From Collimonas sp. PA-H2 (lineage in GTDB: Bacteria; Pseudomonadota; Gammaproteobacteria; Burkholderiales; Burkholderiaceae_D): a DNA stretch of 64,000 nucleotides. The notes below the pieces were generated by a model. That model was not told the DNA's origin. It worked only from the letters and a program-made list of their open reading frames with translations, and did no database searches. The DNA lies in NCBI RefSeq assembly GCF_002564105.1, contig NZ_PDBX01000001.1, positions 1,364,001 to 1,428,000 of the forward strand, written 5' to 3'. The position numbers and the translations under genes are program-made. Numbering within the stretch: the first letter of the stretch is position 1; each line of letters begins with the position of its first letter. Below, piece by piece: positions 46,296-56,896 of the stretch.

Positions 46296-46478
46296 ATTAT
46301 GCAAAGTTACGCAGCCGAGTTATAGCGGCTGCATGCTTGGCTAATCCCGTGTTCCGCGTCCGCGCGCCGGGTAATCGAATGTAGCGTCCGTCTCCGGGCT
46401 CTTGATATTGTCATCAAGATGTCACCGATCGAATTTACAGTCTGTGCCGCGCTGAGCGTTTTTTGCCTTTTGCAAAGA

Positions 46479-46504
46479 ACTTGTCATCCATATGGATAAC
46501 AAGT
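46479..46504 (+). promoter_or_regulatory. Palindrome in the mgtA leader
   Basis: A 26-base inverted repeat, ACTTGTCATCC ATAT GGATAACAAGT, with a single mismatch, lies about 110 bases before mgtA. It could be an operator or a leader hairpin. A smaller one, CTTGAT/ATCAAG, is at 46401-46418. No PhoP-box or mgtA riboswitch was recognised. Confidence 0.55.
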
Positions 46505-46616
46505 CGTTAATACAAGGTTAATGCGACAAAATTAAAGGCGATAAAGCTAAAAACGCCCAGCCAGCCTCCTCTGATCGACGACAGCCGACCGCACTGCATG
46601 AAAAAAGAAGAATTCC

Positions 46617-49379
46617 ATGAATCTGAATATTCTCAAAGATACATTCGTTAGCTTTGTCCGCACGCATGGCATGGATCGCCATTTCCGCCGGCTGGCCCCG
46701 GACATGTTCCGCAGCACCCCGGTCAACAAGGAAGTGCCGCCTACGCTGGCGGATGCGCTGTCGACCGCAGCCAGCATCGACGTCAGCGAACTGTTCCAGA
46801 GACTGCACAGCCGCGCCGATGGCCTGACCGACGCCGAAGCCGATGACATCCGCATCAGTGCCGGTCCGAATGAAGTCGAGCATGAAAAGCCGATCTCGAA
46901 ATGGTCCCACTTGTGGCAATGCTACAAAAATCCCTTCAATCTGCTGCTGACGGTGCTGGCCGGCGTTTCGTATCTGACTGAGGACATGAAGGCCACCATC
47001 GTCATCGGTTCGATGGTAGTGCTATCGACCCTGATGCGCTTCATCCAGGAGTCGCGCTCCAACACCGCAGCCGACAAGCTCAAGGCGATGGTCAGCAATA
47101 CTGCTACGGTGCTGCGCCATGACCTGGCCGAAGACATTGCGGAAGAAGCCTTGCGCTACTTCGATGTCACCTTGCACCCCAAGGGCGCGCGCCGCATCGA
47201 ACTGCCGATCAAGAAGCTTGTGCCGGGCGATATCGTCCAGCTGTCCGCCGGCGACATGATCCCGGCCGACCTGCGCTTGCTGACTGCCAAGGATTTGTTT
47301 ATCAGCCAAGCGGCCATGACCGGCGAATCGCTGCCGGTGGAGAAATTCGTGGTCCATCGCGGCCTCGACACCAGCAATCCGCTGGAACTGGACAACCTGT
47401 GCTTCATGGGCACCAACGTGGTCAGTGGATCCGCCACTGCCATTGTCGTCACTACAGGCAACCGTACTTATTTCGGCGCCCTGGCTGAGCGCGTCACCGC
47501 CTCCGACCGTACGCCGACCGCGTTCCAGTCGGGCGTCAACAAGGTCAGCTGGCTGCTGATCCGTTTCATGATGGTGATGACGCCGGTGGTGTTCCTGCTG
47601 AACGGCTACACCAAGGGCGACTGGGTCGAAGCCTTCCTGTTCGCCATGTCGATCGCGGTCGGCCTGACGCCGGAAATGCTGCCAATGATCGTTACCTCGA
47701 CCCTGGCCAAGGGCGCGGTTGCGCTGTCGCGCAAGAAGGTGATCGTCAAGCGCCTGGATGCGATCCAGAACTTCGGCGCCATGGACGTACTGTGCACCGA
47801 CAAGACCGGCACCCTGACCCAGGACAAGATTTTCCTGGAGCGCCATACCGACATCCTCGGCGAACAGGACGACCTGGTGCTGGAATATGCCTATCTCAAC
47901 AGCCACTACCAGACCGGCCTCAAGAACCTGCTGGACGTCGCCGTGCTGGAACATGCCGAGCTACAGCGTGAAATGGCGCTGGCTTCGGCCTACCGCAAGG
48001 TCGATGAAATTCCGTTCGATTTCCAGCGCCGCCGCATGTCGGTGGTGGTCAGCGAACGCGACGACCACCATGAATTGATCTGCAAGGGCGCGGTCGAAGA
48101 AATCGTCTCCGTCTGTACCCACGCACGCCATAACGGCCAGGTGGTGCCGTTCACCAAGGAACTGCTGCAGGAAATCTACGACACCACTTCCAGCCTGAAC
48201 GCCGAAGGCTTGCGCGTGGTGGCAGTCGCCGCCAAAGACCTGCCGCCGACCAAGGAAGTGTACGGCGTTGCCGATGAATCCGACCTGGTGCTGATTGGCT
48301 ATATCGCCTTCCTCGACCCGCCGAAGGAGTCAACCAAGCCGGCGCTGGACGCCCTCAAGGAACACGGCATCACGGTCAAGATCCTGACCGGCGACAACGA
48401 ACTGGTCACCGCCAAGATCTGCCGCCAGGTCGGCCTCGCGGTGGATGGCATGCTGCTCGGTTCCCACGTCGAGAAAATGAGCGATGCCGAACTCGCGGTC
48501 GCGGTCGACACCACCACTGTATTCGCCAAGCTCAGCCCGACCCACAAGGAACGTATCGTGCGCATCCTGCATGACAAGGGCCATGTGGTCGGCTTCATGG
48601 GCGACGGCATCAACGATGCGCCGGCCCTGCGCGCCGCCGACATCGGCATCTCGGTCGACACCGCAGTCGATATCGCCAAGGAAGCAGCCGACATCATCCT
48701 GCTGGAAAAGAGCCTGATGGTGCTGGAAGAAGGCGTGCTGGAAGGCCGCAAGACCTTCGCCAACATGCTGAAGTACATCAAGATGACGGCCAGCTCCAAC
48801 TTCGGCAATGTGTTCTCGGTGCTGGTCGCCAGCGCCTTCCTGCCGTTCCTGCCGATGCTGCCTTTGCACCTGCTGGTGCAGAACCTGCTGTACGACATTT
48901 CGCAGATTACTATCCCGTTCGATAACGTCGACAAGGAATTCCTGGAAAAGCCGCAGCGCTGGAATGCCGCCGAGATCGGCCGCTTCATGGTGTTCTTCGG
49001 CCCGATCAGCTCGATTTTCGACATCACCACCTTTGCCCTGATGTGGTACATCTTCGGCGCCAATACGCCGGAGCACCAGACCCTGTTCCAGTCTGGCTGG
49101 TTCATCGAAGGCTTGCTGTCGCAGACGCTGATCGTGCACATGATCCGTACCCGCAAGATTCCATTCTTCCAGAGCCGCGCTTCCTGGGCGCTGATGAGCA
49201 TGACCATCATCATCATGCTGGTCGGAATCCTGCTGCCGATGTCGCCACTGGCCCACTACTTCAAGCTGCAGGCGCTGCCGCTGACCTACTTCCCGTGGCT
49301 GGCGCTTATCCTGGTGGCTTATGCCGTGCTGACGCAGGCAATGAAGGGCTGGTACGCAAGGCGCTACGGCTGGCAATAA
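46617..49379 (+). CDS. mgtA: Magnesium-translocating P-type ATPase
   Basis: Inner-membrane P-type (type IIIB) ATPase for Mg2+ uptake. Features in order: cytosolic N-terminus, actuator TGES (MTGESLPVEKF, about residue 238), phosphorylation site CTDKTGTLTQDK (Asp about 395), hinge MGDGINDAPAL (about residue 660) and 10 membrane segments. 920 residues. Long leader with two palindromes, but no co-regulated gene next to it. Start ATG 46617 has a weak site (AAGAAG). Confidence 0.95.
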   Translation: MNLNILKDTFVSFVRTHGMDRHFRRLAPDMFRSTPVNKEVPPTLADALSTAASIDVSELFQRLHSRADGLTDAEADDIRISAGPNEVEHEKPISKWSHLWQCYKNPFNLLLTVLAGVSYLTEDMKATIVIGSMVVLSTLMRFIQESRSNTAADKLKAMVSNTATVLRHDLAEDIAEEALRYFDVTLHPKGARRIELPIKKLVPGDIVQLSAGDMIPADLRLLTAKDLFISQAAMTGESLPVEKFVVHRGLDTSNPLELDNLCFMGTNVVSGSATAIVVTTGNRTYFGALAERVTASDRTPTAFQSGVNKVSWLLIRFMMVMTPVVFLLNGYTKGDWVEAFLFAMSIAVGLTPEMLPMIVTSTLAKGAVALSRKKVIVKRLDAIQNFGAMDVLCTDKTGTLTQDKIFLERHTDILGEQDDLVLEYAYLNSHYQTGLKNLLDVAVLEHAELQREMALASAYRKVDEIPFDFQRRRMSVVVSERDDHHELICKGAVEEIVSVCTHARHNGQVVPFTKELLQEIYDTTSSLNAEGLRVVAVAAKDLPPTKEVYGVADESDLVLIGYIAFLDPPKESTKPALDALKEHGITVKILTGDNELVTAKICRQVGLAVDGMLLGSHVEKMSDAELAVAVDTTTVFAKLSPTHKERIVRILHDKGHVVGFMGDGINDAPALRAADIGISVDTAVDIAKEAADIILLEKSLMVLEEGVLEGRKTFANMLKYIKMTASSNFGNVFSVLVASAFLPFLPMLPLHLLVQNLLYDISQITIPFDNVDKEFLEKPQRWNAAEIGRFMVFFGPISSIFDITTFALMWYIFGANTPEHQTLFQSGWFIEGLLSQTLIVHMIRTRKIPFFQSRASWALMSMTIIIMLVGILLPMSPLAHYFKLQALPLTYFPWLALILVAYAVLTQAMKGWYARRYGWQ

Positions 49380-49440
49380 AAAGCCGCCGTAGTCCTGCGG
49401 ATGGAGACGACAATATTCATCTCCATCCGGACAAAACAAA

Positions 49441-49470
49441 AAGCCAATCGCAGAAACGATTGGCTTTTTG
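49441..49470 (+). terminator. Rho-independent terminator after mgtA
   Basis: AAGCCAATCG and CGATTGGCTT form a stem around CAGAAA, followed by TTTG. Confidence 0.88.
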
Positions 49471-49511
49471 TTTTCGGCTGCAGCAAACGTCGCCGCCTGC
49501 TGTCCCCTGAG

Positions 49512-50162
49512 CTATCCCACCAGCCCTGCCGCGATATTGATCGACAAGCCGAGAATGGCCGAATTGAACAGGAAAGTCAGCACCGATTGCAACAATACGA
49601 TCTTGCGCATGGAGCGCGTCATGACGCTGACGTCCGAGGTTTGCACTGCGACCGCCATGGTGAACGAGAAATACAGGAAATCCCAGTAGTTCGGATTCTT
49701 TTCCTCATCCGGGAAACGCAGCGGCGGCGTCTCCGCATCGGCCGCGTAGAACAGCCGCGCATAGTGCAAGGTAAAGATGGTCCCGACCAGGAACCACGAA
49801 CCGAGCACTGTCATACCTGTAAACAAATAGCGGATCTCTTTCGGTCCCGGCAGGAAATCCTTGGCCTGGGTCAGGCCGAACACCACTGCGGCAATGCTGG
49901 AGACAGCAGCGATGCAAATCAGGATCAGGATCATGGTGTCATTCTCATCCTCGATCTCCGCTCTTTTCCTGACCAGCTCGCAACTGGCGCGGGTCATCAT
50001 CCACCACAGCATCAGCAGATAACTCCAGACTCCGGCGTTCCAGCCGATCAGGGCGCGGGTAATCGCCGAATTCTGCGGCACCACGGCCCAGACGATCAAA
50101 CCCACCACGATGCCGATGATCAAACGCGGGTGGGTACGAAAAACCAGATTATTGAACCACAT
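49512..50162 (-). CDS. DUF1345 membrane protein
   Basis: Ribosome site AAGGAAG before the start at 50162. The 216-residue product has four to five membrane segments (IIGIVVGLIVWAVVPQ and others) and FLYFSFTMAVAVQTSDVSVM, which is typical of DUF1345. Between segments are charged loops such as KRAEIEDEND. Function unknown. Confidence 0.88.
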   Translation of the reverse strand: MWFNNLVFRTHPRLIIGIVVGLIVWAVVPQNSAITRALIGWNAGVWSYLLMLWWMMTRASCELVRKRAEIEDENDTMILILICIAAVSSIAAVVFGLTQAKDFLPGPKEIRYLFTGMTVLGSWFLVGTIFTLHYARLFYAADAETPPLRFPDEEKNPNYWDFLYFSFTMAVAVQTSDVSVMTRSMRKIVLLQSVLTFLFNSAILGLSINIAAGLVG

Positions 50163-50251
50163 GACGCTGCTTCCTTTGCTCGGCTTGTAAATAAGCGCAC
50201 TTTACCAGAGCCGACTGAAGGCAGGTATTCCTGGCCGCAGCTGGCCCAAGA

Positions 50252-51460
50252 TCAGCCCGGGCTGAGCGCCTCTGTTGCGGCGCTCAGCCGCAAGCTGCAG
50301 CGCCATATAGCCAGGCCGAGTGCGCTGAGCAAGGCGCCGCTGGCCGATACCGCCAGCCAGCCGCCATGTTCATAGAGAAAAGTGGAGAGCATGGAACCGG
50401 CGGCGCCGCCGATGAAATAACAGGTCATATAGCCCGAAGTCAAACGGTTGCGGGCAGCGCCATGCAGGTGATTGATCACGCTCAGGTTGGTGACATGCAC
50501 CGCCTGCGCCACCAGATCGAGCAGCAGCACGCCAAGCAGGAGAGCCGCCAGCGAATATTCTGAAAACGCCAGCGGCAGCCAGGACAGCAGCAACAGCGCC
50601 AGTCCGATGCTGGTGGCCAGCCCTGCCTTGCCGCGGTCCGCCAGCCGCCCCACTTGCGAGGCTGCCAGCGCACCGGCGGCGCCTACCAGTCCGAACAAGC
50701 CGATGGCGCCGTCGCCGTAGTGATATGGCGCAGCCGACAACAGGAAAGAAATGGAGGTCCACAAGATGCTGAATACGGCAAACACAATCGCTCCCAGCAA
50801 GGCGCGCATGCGCAATACTGGCTCGTCAACGAACAGGCGCAGCACCGACGTCAGCAGGCGCGGATAGGACAGGCCCAGCGTCTGGTGATAGCGCGGTAAC
50901 GCGCGCGCCAGCACCAGTGCAGTGAGAAACATCATGGCGGCGCCGAACCAGTACACCGTTTTCCAGCCGCCGATGGCCGACAGATATCCTGCCACGGTGC
51001 GCGCCAGCAGGATGCCCAGCAATAAACCGGTCATCACGTGGCCGACCACTTTGCCGCGTTCTGCAGGCGCCGCCAAGGTTGCGGAAAACGGCAGCAGGAT
51101 TTGCGCCACCACCGAAAACATCCCGGTCAGCGCAGTCCCCAGCAATGCCAGCGCGAGATTCGATGCCAGCGCGGTCAGCGCCAACCCTGCGGCAGACAGC
51201 AGAGTCATTACCACGATCAGCTTCTTGCGCTCGAACATGTCGCCCAAAGGCACCAGCAACAGCAAGCCCAAGGCATAGCTGAGCTGGGCCACTGTCACGA
51301 TCGACCCGGCGGCGCCGTTGCTGATGCCGAACTGGCCGGCTATCGTATGCAGCAGCGGCTGCGCGTAATAATTGCTGGCCACCGCGACGCCGGTCGCCAT
51401 CGCCATCAATGCCACCAGGCCAGGACTGAGCCTGGAAGACGTCCCTGTTTCCATCGCCAA
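50252..51460 (-). CDS. MFS transporter, cyanate cluster
   Basis: 12 hydrophobic segments and FERKKLIVVM-type loops over 402 residues, a DHA1-type major facilitator (YnfM/arabinose-exporter-like). It lies 77 bases downstream of cynS on the same strand, where Escherichia coli has cynX, so a role in cyanate or carbonate handling is possible; its sequence does not obviously match CynX. Confidence 0.85.
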   Translation of the reverse strand: MAMETGTSSRLSPGLVALMAMATGVAVASNYYAQPLLHTIAGQFGISNGAAGSIVTVAQLSYALGLLLLVPLGDMFERKKLIVVMTLLSAAGLALTALASNLALALLGTALTGMFSVVAQILLPFSATLAAPAERGKVVGHVMTGLLLGILLARTVAGYLSAIGGWKTVYWFGAAMMFLTALVLARALPRYHQTLGLSYPRLLTSVLRLFVDEPVLRMRALLGAIVFAVFSILWTSISFLLSAAPYHYGDGAIGLFGLVGAAGALAASQVGRLADRGKAGLATSIGLALLLLSWLPLAFSEYSLAALLLGVLLLDLVAQAVHVTNLSVINHLHGAARNRLTSGYMTCYFIGGAAGSMLSTFLYEHGGWLAVSASGALLSALGLAIWRCSLRLSAATEALSPG

Positions 51461-51537
51461 CTACCTTTCCGCTTGATTCAAAAAAAACATGCGCAATTGC
51501 CGCCTGGGTTGATGCACCCCAGGCGGCAACGCCGGCT

Positions 51538-52008
51538 TTAGTAAGGCTTGTTCGGCAGGAACTTGCCATCAAGGGTGATCACTGCACGCGAACCGCCGTC
51601 CGGATCTTCCACCCGCTTCAGGTCCAGCTTGAAGTTGATGGCGCTGATGATGCCGTCGCCCAGTTCTTCGTGCACCAGCATCTTCAAGGTGGTGCCATAG
51701 ATTTGCAGCATTTCGTAGAAGCGGTAGATGGTCGGATCGGTAGGGATGCCGCCCGGGATGCTGCCGCGCAGAGGAATCATTTGCAGCTCTGCCGCCGCTT
51801 CCGGCTCGAAGCCGAGGTGCCGGCAAACCACTTCGGCTGCAGCCTTCGGCAGGGCATGCTGTCCTAGCAGCGCTGCCGTGACATAGGCCACGCTCAGGCC
51901 GGTGCCTTCGGCCAGCTGTTTCCAGGACAGGTCCTTCAGCGCCTTGGTGGCGATGACGCGGGAAGTGAGGGCGACGCGGTTGTCTTGATATACGTTTGCT
52001 TGTTGCAT
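51538..52008 (-). CDS. cynS: Cyanase (cyanate hydratase)
   Basis: Converts cyanate and bicarbonate to ammonia and two CO2. The catalytic helix [20 protein letters not shown], with Arg and Glu at YRFYEML, and [16 protein letters not shown] (catalytic Ser) are conserved. 156 residues, the normal length, and the C-terminus ends in [11 protein letters not shown] as in relatives. Follows cynT by 52 bases. Confidence 0.95.
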   Translation of the reverse strand: MQQANVYQDNRVALTSRVIATKALKDLSWKQLAEGTGLSVAYVTAALLGQHALPKAAAEVVCRHLGFEPEAAAELQMIPLRGSIPGGIPTDPTIYRFYEMLQIYGTTLKMLVHEELGDGIISAINFKLDLKRVEDPDGGSRAVITLDGKFLPNKPY

Positions 52009-52060
52009 GATGTTTCCTTTTCAGTGAGAGAACGGGTTAAGAACTGACTATGGTTAAACC

Positions 52061-52723
52061 TTAAGCGGCCAGGGCGCTACGCTTGGCTTGCGTAGCAACG
52101 GTCTGGGGAAATTCGGCGAGCGAGACGAACTGATTGCTGGCGCCATCCAGCGCCACTATCGAGCCTGTTTCAATGTCGTACACCCAGCCATGCAGGTTCA
52201 AGGTGCCTTGTTCCAGCGCCAGCGCAACGGAAGGATGGGTCTTGATGTTCACCAGTTGGGCGATGACGTTTTCACGCACCATCGAGCTTAGCCGGGCTGC
52301 AGGCGAGGCATGGGTACGGGCCGCATTCACTACCTTGGCCGAGTCGGCATGGCGTAGCCAGCCGGCCACTGCGGGCAGATGATCCAGGCATTTGCAGCTG
52401 GAGATGGCCGTCATGGCGCCGCAATCCGAATGCCCGCAGACTACGATATCGCTCACGCCCAGCACGGCGACCGCGTATTCGACCGTGGCGGTGACGCCGC
52501 CCGGCGCCGAACTGTAGGAAGGCACGATATTGCCGGCATTACGGATCACGAAGATGTCGCCTGGATCCTGCTGGGTCAGCAGCTCCGGCACGACGCGGCT
52601 GTCGGAACAGGTGATGAACAATGCGCTCGGACTTTGGGTAGTGGCCAGTTCCTTGAACAGACCGGACAAGCCCGGGAACGTGTGTTTCTGGAATTTCAAG
52701 ACCCCATCGACGATGGACTTCAT
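52061..52723 (-). CDS. cynT: Beta-carbonic anhydrase
   Basis: Supplies bicarbonate to cyanase. The start [19 protein letters not shown] at 52723 has AAGGAG upstream. Zinc-site residues are C39 and D41 in CSDSRV, H98 and C101 in CGHSDC. 220 residues, as in CynT. A longer frame up to 52834 exists but crosses the cynR promoter region. Confidence 0.95.
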   Translation of the reverse strand: MKSIVDGVLKFQKHTFPGLSGLFKELATTQSPSALFITCSDSRVVPELLTQQDPGDIFVIRNAGNIVPSYSSAPGGVTATVEYAVAVLGVSDIVVCGHSDCGAMTAISSCKCLDHLPAVAGWLRHADSAKVVNAARTHASPAARLSSMVRENVIAQLVNIKTHPSVALALEQGTLNLHGWVYDIETGSIVALDGASNQFVSLAEFPQTVATQAKRSALAA

Positions 52724-52836
52724 GGCGCTTCTCCTTGTAGGTGTTGAAGTAACGAAGCCATGATGAAGGTATTCAGCTATTAGGTCTAAGACCGATATAC
52801 AATCATTGCCATAATAAATACCTATAGTTATCAAAC
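52724..52836. promoter_or_regulatory. CynR-type divergent control region
   Basis: The 113-base spacer between cynT and the divergent LysR gene. It contains GGTCTAAGACC (52783-52793), an exact inverted repeat about a central A, and AT-rich sequence close to cynR with an ATACCTATAGTTAT word. This fits LysR binding, but no site is proven. Confidence 0.5.
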
Positions 52837-53727
52837 ATGCTATTACGCCACATTCGCTACCTGCTCGCCGTCGTCGAACAGGGCAACTTCACCAGGGCGG
52901 CGGAAGCTTTATACGTTTCCCAGCCTACCTTGTCGCAGCAGATCCGCCAGCTGGAAGAAATGCTGGGGGTGCAGTTGCTGGACCGCAGCGGCAGAGTGGT
53001 GCGCGCCACCGACGCCGGCGAAGCCTATATCGCCTACGCGCGCCGGGCGCTACGCGAACTGGAGGCTGGCCAGCGGGCGATCCACGATGTGCGCGACCTG
53101 GCGCGCGGCACGCTGCGGCTGGCCATGACGCCCAGCCTGACATCCTATCTGGCGGGTCCGCTGATCGCCCGCTTCAACGCCAGCTATCCGGGTATCGCGC
53201 TGCAGGTGATTGAAAAAACGCTGGATGCGATCGAAACCGCGCTGGCCGCGGACCAGGTCGACCTGGGACTCGCCTTCAGCCAGGTGCGCTCGCTGGAAAT
53301 CAGCAGCCGGCCGCTGTTCGTGGAAAAGCTGTGCGTGGTGGTCGGCCTGACGCATCCGCTGGCGCAGCGCCCTGCCGCCACGGCGCTGGCCGCCAGCGAG
53401 CTGGGACAGCAATCGCTGGCGTTGCTCAGCAGCGATTTCGCCACCCGTACCTTTGTCGACGCCTATCTGCAGCAACAGGGCATCTCGCCCAAGATCGCGA
53501 TCGAAGCCAATACCATCAGCGCGATCGTGGAAATCGTCCGCCGCGGCGGCGTCGCCACCATCCTGCCGGATGCGATTGCGCGCGAACATCCGGGGCTGCA
53601 GGAAATCCAGCTGAACCCTGCCCTGCCGCACCGCACCGTCTCGCTGTTGTGGCGCAAGGACAGCTATCAAAGCGCCGCCGCCAAGGCTTTCGCCGAACTC
53701 GCAGGTAGCTTGGCTGCCGCCGGATAA
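52837..53727 (+). CDS. cynR: LysR family regulator of the cyanate genes
   Basis: Starts [20 protein letters not shown], with a winged helix-turn-helix [20 protein letters not shown] (about residues 23-42), then a periplasmic-binding-like ligand domain. 296 residues. Divergent to cynT-cynS, the classic CynR arrangement with cyanate as co-inducer. Assignment as cynR is by context and family. Confidence 0.85.
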   Translation: MLLRHIRYLLAVVEQGNFTRAAEALYVSQPTLSQQIRQLEEMLGVQLLDRSGRVVRATDAGEAYIAYARRALRELEAGQRAIHDVRDLARGTLRLAMTPSLTSYLAGPLIARFNASYPGIALQVIEKTLDAIETALAADQVDLGLAFSQVRSLEISSRPLFVEKLCVVVGLTHPLAQRPAATALAASELGQQSLALLSSDFATRTFVDAYLQQQGISPKIAIEANTISAIVEIVRRGGVATILPDAIAREHPGLQEIQLNPALPHRTVSLLWRKDSYQSAAAKAFAELAGSLAAAG

Positions 53728-53773
53728 AACCAGCAACAGCCTGAGCGGTAAGCAATCAAAAACACATGGCAAT

Positions 53774-53798
53774 AAAAAAACGCCCTTGCGGGCGTTTT
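53774..53798. terminator. Bidirectional terminator between cynR and the RND operon
   Basis: ACGCCC and GGGCGT around TTGC, with A-run and T-run flanks; can serve both converging genes. Confidence 0.85.
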
Positions 53799-53814
53799 CT
53801 GGATCATGTTGCGA

Positions 53815-56800
53815 TCAGGTTTCGGTAATGTGCAACTTGCTGGCCACCATATGCGCCACGCTTTCGCCCGGCTTGCGGCGGAACTTGCGGCTGGCCCAGA
53901 GCAGCAAGTCGTCAACATAGGTGAACACCACCGGAATCACCAGCAGGCTCAGGAATGTCGAGGTCACCAGGCCGCCGATGACGGCAATCGCCATCGGTCC
54001 GCGGAAGCTGGAATCCGAGCCCAGCCCGAGAGCAATCGGCAGCATGCCGGCGCCCATGGCGATGGTGGTCATGACGATAGGCTGGGCCCGTTTGTGGCAG
54101 GCATCCATCAGCGCTTCGAAACGGCTCATGCCATGATCGCGGCGCGCCACGATGGCGTACTCCACCAGCAGGATCGAGTTCTTGACGGCGATCCCCATCA
54201 GCATCAGCAGACCGATCAGCGACGGCATCGAGAACGAGTTATGCGTGATCAGCAAGGCCGCGAAGGCGCCGCCGATGGACAAGGGCAAGGCCGCCAGGAT
54301 CGTCACCGGCTGCAGGAAGCCCTTGAACAGCAGCACCAGTACCATGTACACGCACAGCACGCCGGTCAGCATCGCCAGCGCGAAGCCGGAGAACAGTTCC
54401 TTCATGATTTCGGCATCGCCCAGCGCGCCGCGCTTGACGTTAGGCGGCAGGTTCTTGACGTTCGGCAGCTCATTGATCTTCGCCATCACCTCACCGATTT
54501 CGTGGCCGTTCAACTCGACGTGGATGATCACGCGGCGGTTGCGGTCGATACGGTCGATGCGCGCCGGGCCGCTGTCGAAGCGGATATCCGCCACCGAGCT
54601 CAAAGGCACGTTGCCGTTCTTGCCCTGCACCGACAAACGCTCCAGCACGCTCAAATCGTGCCGTGCATCTTCCGGCAAACGCACGCGGATCGGAATCTGC
54701 CGCTCCGGCAGGTTCAGCTTGGCGACCAACTGGTCGTAATCGCCGGAGGTAGCGATACGCAAGGTTTCGCCGATCGCCGATGACGTCACGCCGAGGTCGG
54801 CAGCTTTGGCAAAATTCGGCGTGACGATGATTTCCGGACGCACCAGGCTGATGCTGGAAGTGATGTTGCCAAGGTCGGGAATGGTACGGATTTCGCGCTC
54901 AATGGCCCGCGTCACCGAGCTCAGCGCCTGCGGATCGTCGCCCGACAGCAGCAGCTGTATCTCTTCGCCGTTGCCGCCGCCGCCCACGGTAAAGCGCAGG
55001 CCCGGCAGCTGCGTCAGCAGCTTGCGCAATTCGCTGTCCACCTCGGTCTGCTTTTCCTTGCGCTCAGGCGGATCCTTGAGCAATACCGTCAAGGTGGAGC
55101 GGCGCGCCTCGTCGCCGCCGATCGCACTGTATACCTGGGCGACATTCTTGTTGGTCATCAGCAGACGGCGTGCCTGTTCCGTACTGGCGCGGGTTTCCGC
55201 CAGGATGCTGCCGGGCGGCAGTTCCAGCGAAACCTGGGTCTGGCCGCGGTCGCTAGGCGGAATGAAACCGGTCGGCAGGAAGGGGATCATGGCCAGCGAC
55301 AGGATAAAGAACACCGCGGCCATGGCCATGGTCTTGACGCGGTGGTGCATGCACCAGGAAGCGACTGCCAAGTATTTCGCCATCAGGCGGCTTTCTTTCT
55401 TCTCATGCACCAGAGGCTTGAGCAGGTATGCCGCCATCATCGGCGTCAGCAAGCGCGCCACCACCAGCGAGGTGGTGACGGCAATCGCAGCGGTCCAGCC
55501 GAATTGCTTGAAGTATTTGCCGACGATGCCGCTCATGAACGCAGTCGGCAGGAATACCGCGACCAGGGTAAAGGTAGTCGCCACCACCGCCAGGCCGATC
55601 TCGTCGGCGGCTTCCATCGCAGCCTGGTACGGCGTCTTGCCCATGCGCAGATGGCGTACGATGTTTTCGATTTCGACAATCGCATCGTCCACCAGGATAC
55701 CGATCACCAGCGCCAGCGACAGCAAGGTCACGCCGTTAAGGGAGAAACCGAGGAACTTCATCACCATGAAAGTCGGGATAATCGACAGCGGCAGCGCGGC
55801 GGCGGCCACCAGCGTCGCGCGCCAGTCGCGCAAGAAGAACCAGACTACCAGCACCGCCAGCAGCGCGCCTTCGTACAACAGGGACATCGAGCCGGCATAG
55901 TTTTCCTTGACCGCATCGACGTTGTTGAACGCTTCCTCGATCTTGACGTGGGTCGCTTTCTTGTTCAGCTCGGCCACCGCCTTGTTGACCGCGTCGGAGA
56001 CCGTGATTTCGCTAGCGCCCTTGCTACGTGTGATTTCAAAGCCGACTACCGGCTTGCCGTCCAGCAGCGTCAGCGCAGTGCGCTCGCCGATGCCGTCGGT
56101 CACCTTGGCGACCTGGTCCAGGCGGATCACATGGCCGTCCGGCAAAGCCATCTGCAAGGCAGCGATTTCCGCCACGTTGCCGACCGTGCCGATGGTGCGC
56201 ACCGATTGCCGCGCGCCGCTGATGTCAGCCTTGCCGCCCGGCGCTTCCTGCTGCACGCGCTGCAGCTGGCGCGAGATCTGCGCCGCTGATACGTTCAGGG
56301 CTGCCATCCGTTCCGGATCCAGCTCCACCAGTACTTCGCGGTTGACGCCGCCGACGCGGGCGATCTTGCCAACGCCTGCAACCGACAGCAAGGCCTTGGA
56401 AACATCGTTGTCGACAAACCAGGACAAGGCTTCTTCATCCAGTTGGTCGGATTTGACGGTATAGGTGATGATAGGCTGGCCGGAAGTGCTGGCCTTGCCG
56501 TAGACCGGGTCGCGGACGTCGGTGGGCAAATCGCTGCGCACACGGTTGACCGCATCGCGCACATCATCCATCGCTTCCGAAATATCCTTTTCCAGGCGGA
56601 ACTCGACAGTGGTATTCACCACGCCATCATTGATGGTGGTGTAAATGTGGCGTATATCGGTGACGGTAGCGACCGAATTTTCAATCTTGCGCGCCACCTC
56701 GGTTTCCAGCTGCGAGGGAGAAGCGCCCGGCAGGCTGGTGGAAATCGAAATGAAGGGAAAATCGATATCGGGAGAATCCTGCACCAGCATGTCCTTGAAG

Positions 56801-56883
56801 CTCATCAGGCCCATGATGGTGAGCAGGATGAACAGCAAGATGGCGGGAACCGGATGCTTGATCGAGAGAGCGGAAAAATTCAT
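53815..56883 (-). CDS. RND efflux pump inner-membrane permease (AcrB-type)
   Basis: Drug:H+ antiporter of 1022 residues with the standard 12 segments and two large periplasmic loops. The conserved proton-relay pair is in ALVIGILVDDAIVEIENIVR; the loop motif is PTAFMSGIVGKYFKQFG. The N-terminus MNFSALSIKHPVPAILLFIL is typical. Third gene of adaptor-permease-OMF order on this strand reading: NodT-like factor, adaptor, permease. Substrates are not deducible. Confidence 0.93.
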   Translation of the reverse strand: MNFSALSIKHPVPAILLFILLTIMGLMSFKDMLVQDSPDIDFPFISISTSLPGASPSQLETEVARKIENSVATVTDIRHIYTTINDGVVNTTVEFRLEKDISEAMDDVRDAVNRVRSDLPTDVRDPVYGKASTSGQPIITYTVKSDQLDEEALSWFVDNDVSKALLSVAGVGKIARVGGVNREVLVELDPERMAALNVSAAQISRQLQRVQQEAPGGKADISGARQSVRTIGTVGNVAEIAALQMALPDGHVIRLDQVAKVTDGIGERTALTLLDGKPVVGFEITRSKGASEITVSDAVNKAVAELNKKATHVKIEEAFNNVDAVKENYAGSMSLLYEGALLAVLVVWFFLRDWRATLVAAAALPLSIIPTFMVMKFLGFSLNGVTLLSLALVIGILVDDAIVEIENIVRHLRMGKTPYQAAMEAADEIGLAVVATTFTLVAVFLPTAFMSGIVGKYFKQFGWTAAIAVTTSLVVARLLTPMMAAYLLKPLVHEKKESRLMAKYLAVASWCMHHRVKTMAMAAVFFILSLAMIPFLPTGFIPPSDRGQTQVSLELPPGSILAETRASTEQARRLLMTNKNVAQVYSAIGGDEARRSTLTVLLKDPPERKEKQTEVDSELRKLLTQLPGLRFTVGGGGNGEEIQLLLSGDDPQALSSVTRAIEREIRTIPDLGNITSSISLVRPEIIVTPNFAKAADLGVTSSAIGETLRIATSGDYDQLVAKLNLPERQIPIRVRLPEDARHDLSVLERLSVQGKNGNVPLSSVADIRFDSGPARIDRIDRNRRVIIHVELNGHEIGEVMAKINELPNVKNLPPNVKRGALGDAEIMKELFSGFALAMLTGVLCVYMVLVLLFKGFLQPVTILAALPLSIGGAFAALLITHNSFSMPSLIGLLMLMGIAVKNSILLVEYAIVARRDHGMSRFEALMDACHKRAQPIVMTTIAMGAGMLPIALGLGSDSSFRGPMAIAVIGGLVTSTFLSLLVIPVVFTYVDDLLLWASRKFRRKPGESVAHMVASKLHITET

Positions 56884-56896
56884 GGCCGGTCCTCGC

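Noticed and set aside
46419..46499. 26-codon frame in the mgtA leader as a possible leader peptide
   Set aside because: No ribosome site and no proline-rich or acidic run like known mgtL peptides.
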